DNA of 64,000 nt, from the NCBI GenBank assembly GCA_963793245.1, contig CAWBZG010000005.1, positions 310,001 through 374,000 of the forward strand. Direction: 5' to 3'. Of this stretch, positions 48,545 to 59,277 are shown piece by piece (within the stretch, counting starts at the first letter, position 1; each line of letters opens with the position of its first letter). Source of the DNA: CAXBBB01 sp963793245 (GTDB taxonomy: Bacteria; Bacteroidota; Rhodothermia; Rhodothermales; BA12). The position numbers and the translations under genes were made by a program. Under the pieces are notes generated by a model. The model was not told the DNA's origin, did no database searches, and saw nothing but the letters and a program-made list of their open reading frames with translations.

Positions 48545-49699
48545 ATGACCCGATTTCCTTTCCGTACGCTCCTGTTTGCGTCCGCTGTGACGTTGACGTT
48601 CGCCGCCTGTTCGAGTTCGGACGAAGCCGCCACCGCCGAGACCGAAGCGCCGACCGCGAGGACGATCCGCGTCGAAACGCTCGTCCTGTCGCCTTCTGAG
48701 TTCGATGACATTATCGAAGTTTCGGGAGCCGTTGAAGCGAACGAAGATGCCGTTCTGAGCGCACAGTCGTCTGGTACCGTCACGGTTCTGGTCCCACTCG
48801 GGCGCACCGTCGGTCAAGGCGGAACGGTTGCACAGACCGACGCCTCCCTCGCCAACGCGTCGCTGGCTCAGGCCGAAGCAGTTTTGGCTCAAGCGCAGGC
48901 GCAGGCCGAGTTCGCCGAAGACAACTTCAACCGTCAGCAAGGACTGTACGCCGACTCGATTATCTCGGCGTTGGAGTTCGAGAACGTGCGGACGCAGCGC
49001 GCGTCGGCCAACGCGTCGGTCGCTCAGGCACGCGCATCGGTCCAGCAGGCCCAGGCGCAACTTCGCTTCACACGCGTCACCGCCCCGTTTTCTGGCGTCG
49101 TCGAAGAGCATCTGGTCGAGCGTGGCGAGCAGGTCAATCCCGGCACGCCCGTCGCCCGCATCGTCTCGACGCGCGACGTAAAGATCACGGCGGGCGTCCC
49201 CGAGCGCTTCGCCGGTAACATCAACGTCGGCGACGAAGTGCAGGTGCGCCTGCAAGCCTACGGCAGCGAAGTGCGAACCGGACGCATCACGTTCGTCGGA
49301 AGCGCCGTCAATCCGCAGACGCGCACGTTCCCGGTCGAGATCAGCATGGGCAACAGCGGCGGCATGCTCAAGCCCGCAATGGTGGCGACGGTTCTCGTGC
49401 GGCGCGAGCAAATCCAAAATGCTCTGGTCGTTCCCCGTGCCGCCATCGTTCGAGAGGCCGACGGTGAAATCGCGTACGTCGTCAGTGGCGGCGAGGCGCA
49501 GTCGCGTAAGGTCACGACCGGCAGCAGCTACGGCGACCGCGTCGTGGTGACGTCGGGCCTTTCGGCGGGCGACGAGTTGATCGTCTTGGGGCAGAACAAT
49601 GTCGCTCCGGGAGACAAAGTCGAAGTCGCCGACCAGCGCCGCATGATCGGCAGCAGCGAGGTAGATCGCACCGACCTCGTCGCCCCACCCGTAGAGTAA
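48545..49699 (+). CDS. Efflux RND periplasmic adaptor (MFP/HlyD-type) lipoprotein
   Basis: 384 residues. The lipobox FAACSSS places a lipidated Cys near residue 22. Two lipoyl half-motifs flank a short coiled-coil hairpin: VSGAVEANEDAVLSAQSSGT before, and VTAPFSGVVEEHLVERGEQV after, with an Ala/Gln-rich hairpin (ANASLAQAEAVLAQAQAQAE). The beta-barrel (ITAGVPERFAGNINVGDEVQ) and membrane-proximal domain (ALVVPRAAIVREADGEIAYV) follow. It connects the RND pump with the TolC channel. The pump gene starts after an unusual 201-base spacer full of hairpins. Confidence 0.93.
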   Translation: MTRFPFRTLLFASAVTLTFAACSSSDEAATAETEAPTARTIRVETLVLSPSEFDDIIEVSGAVEANEDAVLSAQSSGTVTVLVPLGRTVGQGGTVAQTDASLANASLAQAEAVLAQAQAQAEFAEDNFNRQQGLYADSIISALEFENVRTQRASANASVAQARASVQQAQAQLRFTRVTAPFSGVVEEHLVERGEQVNPGTPVARIVSTRDVKITAGVPERFAGNINVGDEVQVRLQAYGSEVRTGRITFVGSAVNPQTRTFPVEISMGNSGGMLKPAMVATVLVRREQIQNALVVPRAAIVREADGEIAYVVSGGEAQSRKVTTGSSYGDRVVVTSGLSAGDELIVLGQNNVAPGDKVEVADQRRMIGSSEVDRTDLVAPPVE

Positions 49700-49722
49700 C
49701 CGCAGACCAGACCACCCCACCA

Positions 49723-49852
49723 CTCCTCCGAGAGGAGGGGACGACGCTGTTTAGCCAGCGTCATCACTATTCCGAAGCATCGTATCGCAGCGCGTCGCAA
49801 CGCTGCCAACCAGCACAGACTCCAAACTCATCCTCCCCTTGTGGAGGGGAGG
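49723..49852. repeat. Cluster of three hairpins in the MFP-RND spacer
   Basis: The 201 bases between the adaptor and pump genes contain three perfect inverted repeats: CTCCTC-cga-GAGGAG (49723-49737), GACGCTG-tttagc-CAGCGTC (49743-49762) and CCTCCCC-ttgtgga-GGGGAGG (49832-49852). The last is followed by a GCCC-GCAA-GGGC stem, a combination seen as a dispersed intergenic repeat in several GC-rich genomes. They could stabilise or attenuate the mRNA between the adaptor and the pump, or be remains of a mobile palindromic element. Confidence 0.6.
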
Positions 49853-49900
49853 TGCCCGCAAGGGCGGAGGGGTCCCCCGCACCGCCTCACCCCACGCGCC

Positions 49901-52900
49901 ATGATCGTCACCAACCTCGCCATCAAGTACCGCACGTCGGTCGTTGTGCTGCTGATTCTGCTCGTGCTGGGCGGATTCGTCTCCTATCTCACGATTCCCA
50001 AGGAGGCCAACCCGTCGATCGAGATCCCGAACATCGTCGTCACGACGGTCTATCCGGGCGCGTCGCCGGACGACATCGAGAGTCTGATTACTCAGAAGAT
50101 CGAGTTGGAAGTCAACGGCGTCAGCGGCATCAAGGAGTTGCGGTCGACGAGTACCGAGGGCGTATCGAGCATCATCGTTGAGTTCGAACCGGACATCGAG
50201 ATGGACGATGCCTACCAAAAGGTGCGCGACAAAGTCGACGTGGCCAAGGCCGACTTGCCGACCGAAGCCGAAGAGCCGATCGTTAGCGAGATCAACCTGT
50301 CCGAAGAGCCGATTATGTCGATCAACCTGGGTGCCAAGTACGGACTGGCGCGGTTGAAGGACGTAGCCGAGGACCTGCAGGACGAGTTGGAAGGCATCCC
50401 CAGCGTGCTCGGAGTCGACCTGTTCGGCGGGCTGACGCGCGAAGTGCAGATCAACGTCGATCTGGCGCGTTTGCAGGGCTACAACCTGTCGTTCAACGAC
50501 ATCATCAGCACGATCCAGACCGAGAACACCAACCTGCCGGGCGGATCGATTGATGTGGACCGGCAAAATTATCTGGTGCGCGTCGACGGACAGTTCAGCG
50601 ATCCGTCGCAGATCGAGGACTTGGTCGTCAAGGCACCCAATGGCTCACCGATCTACGTGCGCGACGTAGCCGATGTCGTGTTCGACTTCGAGGACCGCGC
50701 CTCGTACGCTCGGCTCGAAGTGCGGCAGACCGAGTTGGAAGACGGCTCGTTCGTGCCCGCCGAGGATCAGACACCGCGCGAGGTTATCACGCTATCGGTC
50801 AAAAAGCGCAGCGGCGAGAACATCGTCGAGACCGCCGCCGCCGTGCAGGAGATCCTGGCCAACTTCGCCCTTCCCGCCGGGACGAGCATCTTGATCACGG
50901 GCGACGCGAGCGAGAACGTCGAGACGCTGATTCAGGACCTGGAAAACAACATCATCGCCGGACTGGTCTTCGTCGTCTTGGTGCTGCTCTTCTTCCTGGG
51001 CGTGCGCAACGCAACGCTCGTCGGCATCGCGATTCCGATCTCGATGCTGCTGGCGATGGTCGTGTTTCAGGTACTGGGCTATGCGCTCAACTTCATCATC
51101 TTGTTCTCGCTCATCATCGCGCTGGGCATGCTGGTCGACAACGCCATCGTGATCGTCGAGAACATCTACCGCTTCCGCGAGGAAGGCCACGACCGGTGGG
51201 ACGCCGCACGCATGGGGACGGCAGAAGTGGCGATTCCGGTCATCACCTCGACCCTGACGACGCTGGCGGTCTTCGCGCCCATGCTCCTGTGGCCGGGCAT
51301 CATCGGCGCGTTCATGGGCTACATGCCGCTGACGCTGATCATCACGCTTTCGTGCTCGCTGGTCGTCGCGTTGATCTTCAACCCGGTCATTACGGGCATT
51401 TTCGTGCAGGTCGAGGGCGAAGAGAAGCCGGACCGTTCGCGCGCTGCCAAGATCACGATGTGGGCGGCAACGGCGTTCGTCGCGCTCCTCGTGCTCGCGA
51501 TCAACTGGAAGACGTTCATCGTCCTCGCGATTGGCGTTCCCCTCTTGTGGTTCGTCCACACGCGGTTTCTCGCACCCATCGCCGACCGCTTCATGAAGCG
51601 CGGCCTCCCGGCGATGACCAACAAGTACCGCGCGTTCATCTCGTGGATGTTGGAGCGCGACTACACGCGCAACCGCGCCATGCTGCGCAACACGCTGGCG
51701 CTGGGCAGCTTCACGGCGGGCTTCGTGGTCTTGGTTCTGGGGCTGTTCGTCGGCTCGGTATCGCCCATCGGCGGACAGGCGCTCATGGCGATCGGCGGGC
51801 TGTTTCTCGTCATTGGACTGCTCGGCATCCTCTTCCACGCGCTCGAACTCATCTTCTTCGCCGACTGGGGATCGGTCAAAGCCGGACTGATCTTCGGTGC
51901 GATCATGCTCGCGATCTTGGGCTTGATGTCGCTCTCGCGTGACATCGAACTGATCCTCGTTCTCGAACTGCTGATCTTACCCGCCGTCATCACGATCGTC
52001 GGCTTGGCCGGAGCGTTGCTGGCGCCGGGGACGACGGCGAGCAGCGGCGTGCTCTCGGACAACCGCGCACGCCTGCTGACCGGCTCGCTGGCGACACTCT
52101 TTGCCATCATCGGCCTGTTTGCCGCCAACCCGACCGGCGTCGAGTTCTTCCCGCCTTCGGACCCGACGCAGATCCGCGTTACGCTCGAAAACGCGCTGGG
52201 CACTAACATCGACGCATCGGACCAAACGGCGCAGGTGGCGCAGCGACGCGTCGAAGAGTTGATGGCCGAATCGCCCGTCGTGGCCGACAACGTCAAGGAC
52301 TTGCTCGTCAACGTCGGCGTCGGCGGCGACGCGCAGTTTGGTGGCGGATCGACGAGTCCCGAGCGCAGCCGCGTCACGCTCAACATGGTCGACTACGCCG
52401 AGCGCGAGGAGCCGTCGACGACCACGCTCGACCGCATCCGCGAAGGGTTGGCGGGCATCCCCGGCGCCAGCGTCACCATCGACAAGGACCAGCAGGGACC
52501 GCCGACTGGAGCGCCGGTCAACATCGAAATCAGCGGGAGCGACTTCGCTCAAATCCAGACTATTACCAACGACGTACGCTCGCGCTTGGAGCAACTGAGC
52601 GAAACCGGCCAGATCGAAGGATTGGTCGACGTGAGCGACAACCTCAATCAGGGGCGTCCCGAGTTGGAAGTCCTCATCGACCGGGAGCGCGCCGCGCAGT
52701 TTGGCCTTTCGACGACGGCTATCGCTCAGACGGTCCGCGCCGCCATCAATGGCATCGAAGCCGGGCAGTATCGGACCGGAGAGGACGAGTACGACATCAT
52801 CGTGCGGCTCGCCGAAAACGAGCGCCAGACGCTTGAATCGATCCGCAACCTGACGATTATGGACGAAGGCACGCAGATTCCGCTGTCGGCCATCGCCACG

Positions 52901-53770
52901 CTCCAGACCGGCGGTGGACTGGGCAGCATCACGCGTCTCGACCAGAAGCGAGTCGCGACCGTCAGCGCCAACGCTGCGCCTGGCTTCAACGGCAACGCGA
53001 TTCTGGCTCAGGTCCAGGCTGAACTAGCCGACTACGAAGTCCCGGCAGGCTACACAATCCAGTACACCGGAGAGAGCGAAGAGCAGGCCGACGCATTCGG
53101 CTTCTTAGGCTTCGCACTGGCCGTCGGCGTGTCGATGATTTTCATCATTTTGGTCGCCCAGTTCAACTCGCTATCGGCGCCGTTCATCATCATCGTCGCC
53201 GTGGGCCTGAGCCTGATCGGTGTGCTGACCGGACTGATCCTGACGCGCACGTCGTTCGGCCTGTTCACGTTTATCGGCATCATCAGTCTGGCGGGTATCG
53301 TGGTCAACAACGGCATCGTCCTGATCGATTACATCATGCAATTGAGAGAGCGAGGCGTCGAGAAGCAGCAGGCCATCATCGACGGCGGCGCGACGCGTCT
53401 GCGTCCTGTTCTGCTGACCGCGCTGACGACGCTGATCGGACTCGTCCCACTCACGTTCGGCATCAACATCGACTTCGTCGGCCTGCTGACTGATTTCGAC
53501 CCGTCGATCTCGTTCGGGTCGGAAAACACGCAGTTCTGGGGGCCGATGGGTACGGCAATCATCTCGGGGCTGATCTTCGGCACGTTCCTGACCCTCGTCA
53601 TCGTGCCCGTCATGTACTCGACGTTCGACAGCCTCGCCATCCGCGTCGGTCGCGTCTTCGGCAGCAGCGAGGTAGAGACCGACGATGCGACCGCCATCAC
53701 GTCTGACGGCGGAGATGGACTCGCAGGCGAAACGAGCGTCGTACCGCCCGTACGTCCGGCTACGGCGTGA
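49901..53770 (+). CDS. RND-family efflux pump inner-membrane subunit with an extra multi-span insert
   Basis: 1,289 residues from ATG 49901 (MIVTNLAIKYRTSVVVLLIL); the upstream ATG is not needed. Typical features are periplasmic porter motifs (VTTVYPGASPDDIESLITQK), TM4 ALGMLVDNAIVIVENIYRF with the proton-relay Asp (Asn in the second position), and the second repeat GIISLAGIVVNNGIVLIDY. The usual RND size is about 1,050 residues. The excess is a region at about residues 520-720, between TM6 and the TM7 segment LLTGSLATLFAIIGLFAANP, that has about six more hydrophobic spans (for example FVVLVLGLFVGSV, GGLFLVIGLLGILFHALELI, LELLILPAVITIVGLAGALL). Multidrug or lipid export is probable, substrate unknown. 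Confidence 0.9.
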   Translation: MIVTNLAIKYRTSVVVLLILLVLGGFVSYLTIPKEANPSIEIPNIVVTTVYPGASPDDIESLITQKIELEVNGVSGIKELRSTSTEGVSSIIVEFEPDIEMDDAYQKVRDKVDVAKADLPTEAEEPIVSEINLSEEPIMSINLGAKYGLARLKDVAEDLQDELEGIPSVLGVDLFGGLTREVQINVDLARLQGYNLSFNDIISTIQTENTNLPGGSIDVDRQNYLVRVDGQFSDPSQIEDLVVKAPNGSPIYVRDVADVVFDFEDRASYARLEVRQTELEDGSFVPAEDQTPREVITLSVKKRSGENIVETAAAVQEILANFALPAGTSILITGDASENVETLIQDLENNIIAGLVFVVLVLLFFLGVRNATLVGIAIPISMLLAMVVFQVLGYALNFIILFSLIIALGMLVDNAIVIVENIYRFREEGHDRWDAARMGTAEVAIPVITSTLTTLAVFAPMLLWPGIIGAFMGYMPLTLIITLSCSLVVALIFNPVITGIFVQVEGEEKPDRSRAAKITMWAATAFVALLVLAINWKTFIVLAIGVPLLWFVHTRFLAPIADRFMKRGLPAMTNKYRAFISWMLERDYTRNRAMLRNTLALGSFTAGFVVLVLGLFVGSVSPIGGQALMAIGGLFLVIGLLGILFHALELIFFADWGSVKAGLIFGAIMLAILGLMSLSRDIELILVLELLILPAVITIVGLAGALLAPGTTASSGVLSDNRARLLTGSLATLFAIIGLFAANPTGVEFFPPSDPTQIRVTLENALGTNIDASDQTAQVAQRRVEELMAESPVVADNVKDLLVNVGVGGDAQFGGGSTSPERSRVTLNMVDYAEREEPSTTTLDRIREGLAGIPGASVTIDKDQQGPPTGAPVNIEISGSDFAQIQTITNDVRSRLEQLSETGQIEGLVDVSDNLNQGRPELEVLIDRERAAQFGLSTTAIAQTVRAAINGIEAGQYRTGEDEYDIIVRLAENERQTLESIRNLTIMDEGTQIPLSAIATLQTGGGLGSITRLDQKRVATVSANAAPGFNGNAILAQVQAELADYEVPAGYTIQYTGESEEQADAFGFLGFALAVGVSMIFIILVAQFNSLSAPFIIIVAVGLSLIGVLTGLILTRTSFGLFTFIGIISLAGIVVNNGIVLIDYIMQLRERGVEKQQAIIDGGATRLRPVLLTALTTLIGLVPLTFGINIDFVGLLTDFDPSISFGSENTQFWGPMGTAIISGLIFGTFLTLVIVPVMYSTFDSLAIRVGRVFGSSEVETDDATAITSDGGDGLAGETSVVPPVRPATA

Positions 53771-53837
53771 ACGAAGTGGGCGGAGCTTTTGCCAGCACGT
53801 CTTGTTGCAAAACTTCTATCTATCGCCCCCGACCTCC

Positions 53838-54056
53838 ATGGATTGGCAGCAACACATCGTGAGCACACCCGACGTACTGCGTGGCAAACCGCGCATCGTC
53901 GGTACGCGTATTCCTGTTGCGCTCATCCTTGGATATCTGGCTGATGGAAGCACGGAGCAGGACATCGCTCATGAGTTTCCTGACGTGACGCCCGAACACA
54001 TAGGGGCTGCCCTGGCCTACGCACGCGACCTAGCAGATTACGAACTCGCCGCCTGA
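53838..54056 (+). CDS. DUF433 protein, probable antitoxin
   Basis: 72 residues from ATG 53838 (MDWQQHIVSTPDVLRGKPRI). The sequence GTRIPVALILGYLADGSTEQ followed by DIAHEFPDVTPEHIGAALAY is the typical DUF433 winged-helix-like DNA-binding fold. It overlaps the next gene by TGATG, the arrangement of the known DUF433-DUF5615 toxin-antitoxin-like pairs; by analogy it would neutralise the neighbour and repress the pair. Confidence 0.88.
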   Translation: MDWQQHIVSTPDVLRGKPRIVGTRIPVALILGYLADGSTEQDIAHEFPDVTPEHIGAALAYARDLADYELAA

Positions 54057-54418
54057 TGCGCCTGTTTGCGGATCATTGCGTCCCAGAGTCTGCTGCCCGC
54101 GCACTGGAAGCGGCTGGACACGTCGTCTTTCGACTTCGCCACGAGATTCCACCCGACTCCCCTGATCCTGCCGTCATTGCCTACGCTCAGCATATCGACG
54201 CAGTCCTGCTCACGTTGAATGGTGACTTCTCGGACATCGTGGCCTACCCCCCAGCTAAGTATGGAGGCATCGTTTCTCTTCAACTCCACGGTCGACCGAG
54301 CATACTTCCAGTCGTGACAAACGCTTTGATCAACTGGCTCGAACGAGAACCAGACCAGACGATGTACGACGGGACCTTGCTACTCGTTGAAGCGCATCGA
54401 ATTCGAGTGCGGCGGTAG
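54056..54418 (+). CDS. DUF5615 PIN-like protein, probable toxin nuclease
   Basis: 120 residues. MRLFADHCVPESAARALEAAG with the N-terminal Asp, and DAVLLTLNGDFSDIVAYPPA with the second acidic pair, are the conserved acidic sites of the PIN-like (Mut7-C-related) DUF5615 family; YGGIVSLQLHGRP follows as usual. It would be a metal-dependent RNase held in check by the DUF433 partner. The pair is a typical small, horizontally moving module. A 148-base spacer (54419-54566) after it has no gene. Confidence 0.85.
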   Translation: MRLFADHCVPESAARALEAAGHVVFRLRHEIPPDSPDPAVIAYAQHIDAVLLTLNGDFSDIVAYPPAKYGGIVSLQLHGRPSILPVVTNALINWLEREPDQTMYDGTLLLVEAHRIRVRR

Positions 54419-54566
54419 TCTTCAGGTAAACCGGTTCACGAAGTGCCACCGGTTGCGATTGTTGCACGTTTCGCACGTCGTGGAGGGCTGGGCGAGCGTG
54501 GGATTCACCCGAACGCGGGCAGACGGCCCGTAGCTTGCCTGGTCTCACTTACTCCACCGTGCCCAC

Positions 54567-55781
54567 ATGGGCTTACTGATTTTCTACGTCACGATGGCGC
54601 TCGTCGTCTCGTTTCTCTGCTCGATCCTCGAAGCCGTTCTGCTTTCGATCACGCCCTCACACGTGGCGGTGATGGAACGCGAGGGCAACCCAGCCGCCGA
54701 AAGCGTTAAAGCGCTCAAAGCCGACATCGAGAAGCCGCTTTCGGCTATCCTCACGCTCAACACGATTGCCCACACCGTCGGCGCCGCTGGCGCTGGGTCG
54801 CAGGCTGCCATCGTCTGGGGCGAAGGATCGGTCTGGATCTTCTCGTTCGTCGCGCTCTTCGCCGCTGCGCTGACGGTCGCAATCCTCATCTTCACCGAGA
54901 TCATCCCCAAGACGCTGGGTGCGCAGTATTGGAAAGGGTTAACCCCGCTGGTGGCGCGTGCGCTCAAGATCCTCGTGTTCGTGATGGGTCCCATCGTGTG
55001 GTTCTTGCAACTGCTCACCAACCTCATCTCGCGTGGCGAGAAGGATCACGGCGTGAGCAGAGACGAGATCGCAGCAATGGCCGACTTAGGCCATCAGTCC
55101 GGCTCGGTCGACGCCGCCGAGAGCCGCATCCTCAAGAGCCTGTTCAGCTTCCGCTCGCTCCGAGCGCGCGACATCATGACGCCGCGCACGGTCCTCTTTC
55201 ACTTTCAGCAAGACCAGTCCGTCGACGAGGTGCTGGCGGCACATCCGCATATCCGGTTCTCGCGCATCCCGATCTACGGGTCGAACCGGGACGACATGGT
55301 CGGCTATATCCTGAAAGACGACCTTTTGCTCCACGCCGCACGCGACCAGGCCGACATGCCGCTGAGCAAGCTGAAGCGTGACTTCGTCGTCGTCCCCGAT
55401 GGACTGGCACTTCCCCTGCTGTTCGAGCGGCTGCTGGATCAAGGCGAGCACATCGCCCTGGTCGTCGACGAGTATGGCGGCGTGGCGGGCATCGTGTCGA
55501 TGGAGGACATCGTCGAGACGCTGCTCGGTTTGGAGATCGTCGACGAGGCCGATGCGAACACGGATATGCAGGTATTGGCGCGCGAGCGGTGGAGCAAGAG
55601 GGCACGCGCCTTGGGACTGCTGGACGAAGAGGACATCGATCCACTCGCGGTCCAGACCGAGGCTGAGCCACGCGCCATCGTCACGAACAGCACGACGGGC
55701 ATTGCACAGCAGCAGGTCCGCAGCAACACACCCGATCTCTCCGCCGAACCCGACGCCGTCGATCCGAAGGACGAGCGGTAA
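54567..55781 (+). CDS. CNNM/CorC-family membrane protein with CBS pair
   Basis: 404 residues. The N-terminal CNNM (DUF21) domain has about four spans with LLIFYVTMALVVSFLCSILE, NTIAHTVGAAGAGSQAA and FTEIIPKTLGAQYW, the metal-site region. A CBS pair follows at about residues 195-315 (ARDIMTPRTVLFHFQQDQSV, FSRIPIYGSNRDDMVGYIL, ALVVDEYGGVAGIVSMEDIV). The CorC_HlyC domain that ends longer members is missing; the C-terminus is a Ser/Thr/Gln-rich tail. Such proteins transport or sense Mg2+ or other divalent cations. Intact and monocistronic or in a unit with mpl. Confidence 0.88.
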   Translation: MGLLIFYVTMALVVSFLCSILEAVLLSITPSHVAVMEREGNPAAESVKALKADIEKPLSAILTLNTIAHTVGAAGAGSQAAIVWGEGSVWIFSFVALFAAALTVAILIFTEIIPKTLGAQYWKGLTPLVARALKILVFVMGPIVWFLQLLTNLISRGEKDHGVSRDEIAAMADLGHQSGSVDAAESRILKSLFSFRSLRARDIMTPRTVLFHFQQDQSVDEVLAAHPHIRFSRIPIYGSNRDDMVGYILKDDLLLHAARDQADMPLSKLKRDFVVVPDGLALPLLFERLLDQGEHIALVVDEYGGVAGIVSMEDIVETLLGLEIVDEADANTDMQVLARERWSKRARALGLLDEEDIDPLAVQTEAEPRAIVTNSTTGIAQQQVRSNTPDLSAEPDAVDPKDER

Positions 55782-55869
55782 ATCTGCTCCGTGATCTGAG
55801 TAAACGGGCGACGTGAGTCTCGTCCGCACGGTTTTGGTCGGCCCAAATCCACCTACATCGCTATTGCCC

Positions 55870-57362
<1,493 letters not shown>

Positions 57363-57366
<4 letters not shown>

Positions 57367-58106
57367 CCGCACCGCGCGTCGTTTCTCTCGTTCCGTCGCA
57401 GTCCGAACTGCTCGTCGATTTGGGTGTCGTACCCGTCGGCGTGACGCGGTTCTGCGTCCATCCGCCCGATCTCAAACAGCAGGCGAAGGTCGTCGGAGGT
57501 ACGAAGCAGGTCGACGTGGACGCGATTCGGGCGCTCAAGCCGGATTGGATTCTCGCCAACAAGGAGGAGAACACACGCGAGATGGTCGACGCGCTGTCGG
57601 ACATGGCGCCGGTCCACGTAACCGACGTGCAGACCCTCGACGACGCCCTCGCGATGATTCGGACCGTCGGACGTCATGTAGGGAAACGGACGCAGGCTAG
57701 CGCGCTGGCCCACACAATTGCCGAGCGCTTCGACGCGCTGTCGGTGTTCGAGCCGCTGCGCTGCGCCTACCTGATCTGGCGCGATCCCCTGATGACCGTC
57801 GGCTCCGATACGTTCATCTCCGACGTAATGGCGCACGCGGGATTGGTCAACGCCTTCGCAGACCAAACGCGCTACCCGACGTTGACGCTGGATAAACTGC
57901 GCGCCTCGGACCTCGACGCCATCCTACTCTCGTCCGAGCCGTTCCCGTTCTCTCCATCCGACGCAGAGCAGATGGAAGACGACACCGGCGTTCCGACTTT
58001 CCTGGTCGACGGGGAGCCGTTTTCGTGGTACGGAAGCCGCCTGCTCCGAGCGCCCGGCTACCTGCGCTCGCTCCGGTCGACGCTCGAATCCGTCGGCGCG
58101 AGATAG
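57363..58106 (+). CDS. BtuF/FecB-type helical-backbone metal receptor lacking a signal peptide
   Basis: 247 residues from GTG 57363. PRVVSLVPSQSELLVDLGVV, VVGGTKQVDVDAIRALKPDW and ANKEENTREMVDAL are typical of the cobalamin/siderophore-binding superfamily, as are MTVGSDTFISDVMAHAGLVN and ILLSSEPFPF. No signal sequence or lipobox precedes the domain and the start is coupled to mpl, so the protein appears to be cytoplasmic, unlike true transport receptors. Its 3' end overlaps 49 bases with the convergent lipoprotein gene. Confidence 0.85.
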
Positions 58107-58639
58107 CCGGAGATGGGCGCACGGTAGGGAGTTTCCTCGACACGGTCGGACCAGCCGACAACTGCAAAGCCGATGCCTCCGCCAAACGTAGCCAACACGA
58201 TTCCTACCGCGGCCACCAAGCCTCGAGTCGGCTCCAGAAATCCTGGATCGTCGTCAACGGTAAAGGACAGTAGAGTCATCAGCAAGCCCGGAGCCGCACC
58301 GATCAGTGCCGCACGTCGCGCCTTCGCATTATCGCGCACGCGTATCATCCGATCCACCTGCTGGATGCGCTGGGTCTCCACGGTTTCCCACTGCGCCGAT
58401 CCCAACCGGCGGTAATGCGTCACGTCCGGCGACAGGACGACGAGGTTGACGCTCTTGATCTGCCGCTCCTCTTCCAGCGTGATGACGAAGCGTCCTCGCG
58501 CCATCGCCTCGTTTACTTGGGCGAGTTCGGGCGGCGCCTCGCGCAGCAGGTCGGCGCGCGTTGTAGGTCCGCCGCCGAGGGCTGAGGACGAGCCGCAGCC
58601 GGTGAGTGCGAGCAAGAGAGTCGGCAAAAGCCAGCGCAT
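58058..58639 (-). CDS. Lipoprotein of unknown function, paralogue of the next gene
   Basis: 193 residues. Signal with lipobox LTGCGSS; then RADLLREAPPELAQVNEAMA, a beta-rich domain with IKSVNLVVLSPDVTHYRRLG, and a hydrophobic C-terminal part with two Gly/Ala-rich spans (AALIGAAPGLLMTLLSF, GLVAAVGIVLATFGGGIGF). The layout and several positions match the protein encoded just upstream (58644-59189), so this is a tandem duplication. The C-terminus overlaps the end of the BtuF-like gene on the other strand. Confidence 0.72.
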   Translation of the reverse strand: MRWLLPTLLLALTGCGSSSALGGGPTTRADLLREAPPELAQVNEAMARGRFVITLEEERQIKSVNLVVLSPDVTHYRRLGSAQWETVETQRIQQVDRMIRVRDNAKARRAALIGAAPGLLMTLLSFTVDDDPGFLEPTRGLVAAVGIVLATFGGGIGFAVVGWSDRVEETPYRAPISGYLAPTDSSVDRSERR

Positions 58640-58643
58640 GAAC

Positions 58644-59189
58644 TCAGAAACCAGACGGGACGGATGATGTCGACTCTGCGAGAAAGCGCTCCATCGGACC
58701 TTCGTACAGCGTGACGGGACGATCGCCGATCACGAGTGCGCCGAGCAGCCCGCCTCCGGCAGCGCCGATTGCCATCACCGCCACGGCGACGGGACTCAGA
58801 TCGGCATTCTCCGTCGCCACCAGCGTGGAGAAGGCCAGCGCGCCCGCCGTCAGCGCACCGACGGCTACGCCAGATTCTCTTCCGTTCGGATCGACCTGCT
58901 GAGCGCGGACCAGCGAACTCGTAGAGAGGTACTCCCCCGTCGGCTCATTCCACCGCCGGTAGTACGTCGTGTCGACACCGATGGCGAGGTTTCGCACCTT
59001 GGTGATGCGTTCGCCGCCGATCAGATCGAGCCTGTAGTGGACGTTGTTGGGCAGCCGCTGATTGAGCGCGACGATGGCGGCGGGCGCATCGCGCAACACA
59101 TCGCGGCGAGGACCAGGATCTTCGTACGTCCCCTTGCTGGACGCGCACGCCGACAACAGCAGGCAAAGGAGAATCAGGAAGCGGGACAT
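58644..59189 (-). CDS. Lipoprotein of unknown function, paralogue of the gene downstream
   Basis: 181 residues from ATG 59189 (MSRFLILLCLLLSACASSKG, lipobox LSAC). The reading shares with its neighbour RRDVLRDAPAAIVALNQRLP, ITKVRNLAIGVDTTYYRRWN and the paired hydrophobic spans (VAVGALTAGALAFSTLVA, VAVMAIGAAGGGLLGALVIG). Five bases separate the two genes. The combination of lipid anchor, small beta domain and two C-terminal spans is unusual. I know no function for this family. Confidence 0.7.
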   Translation of the reverse strand: MSRFLILLCLLLSACASSKGTYEDPGPRRDVLRDAPAAIVALNQRLPNNVHYRLDLIGGERITKVRNLAIGVDTTYYRRWNEPTGEYLSTSSLVRAQQVDPNGRESGVAVGALTAGALAFSTLVATENADLSPVAVAVMAIGAAGGGLLGALVIGDRPVTLYEGPMERFLAESTSSVPSGF

Positions 59190-59277
59190 AGCAGTGGTTG
59201 GTTGAGCCAGAAACATACGCCGAGGCATCGGGCCGCCGACAGGCCTAACTTGGCCCCTCGTCTCAACCGTCCCGCCG

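Noticed and set aside
49841..49900. Upstream start for the RND pump at 49841
   Set aside because: The added residues are a translated intergenic repeat; MIVTNLAIKYR from 49901 is the normal RND beginning.
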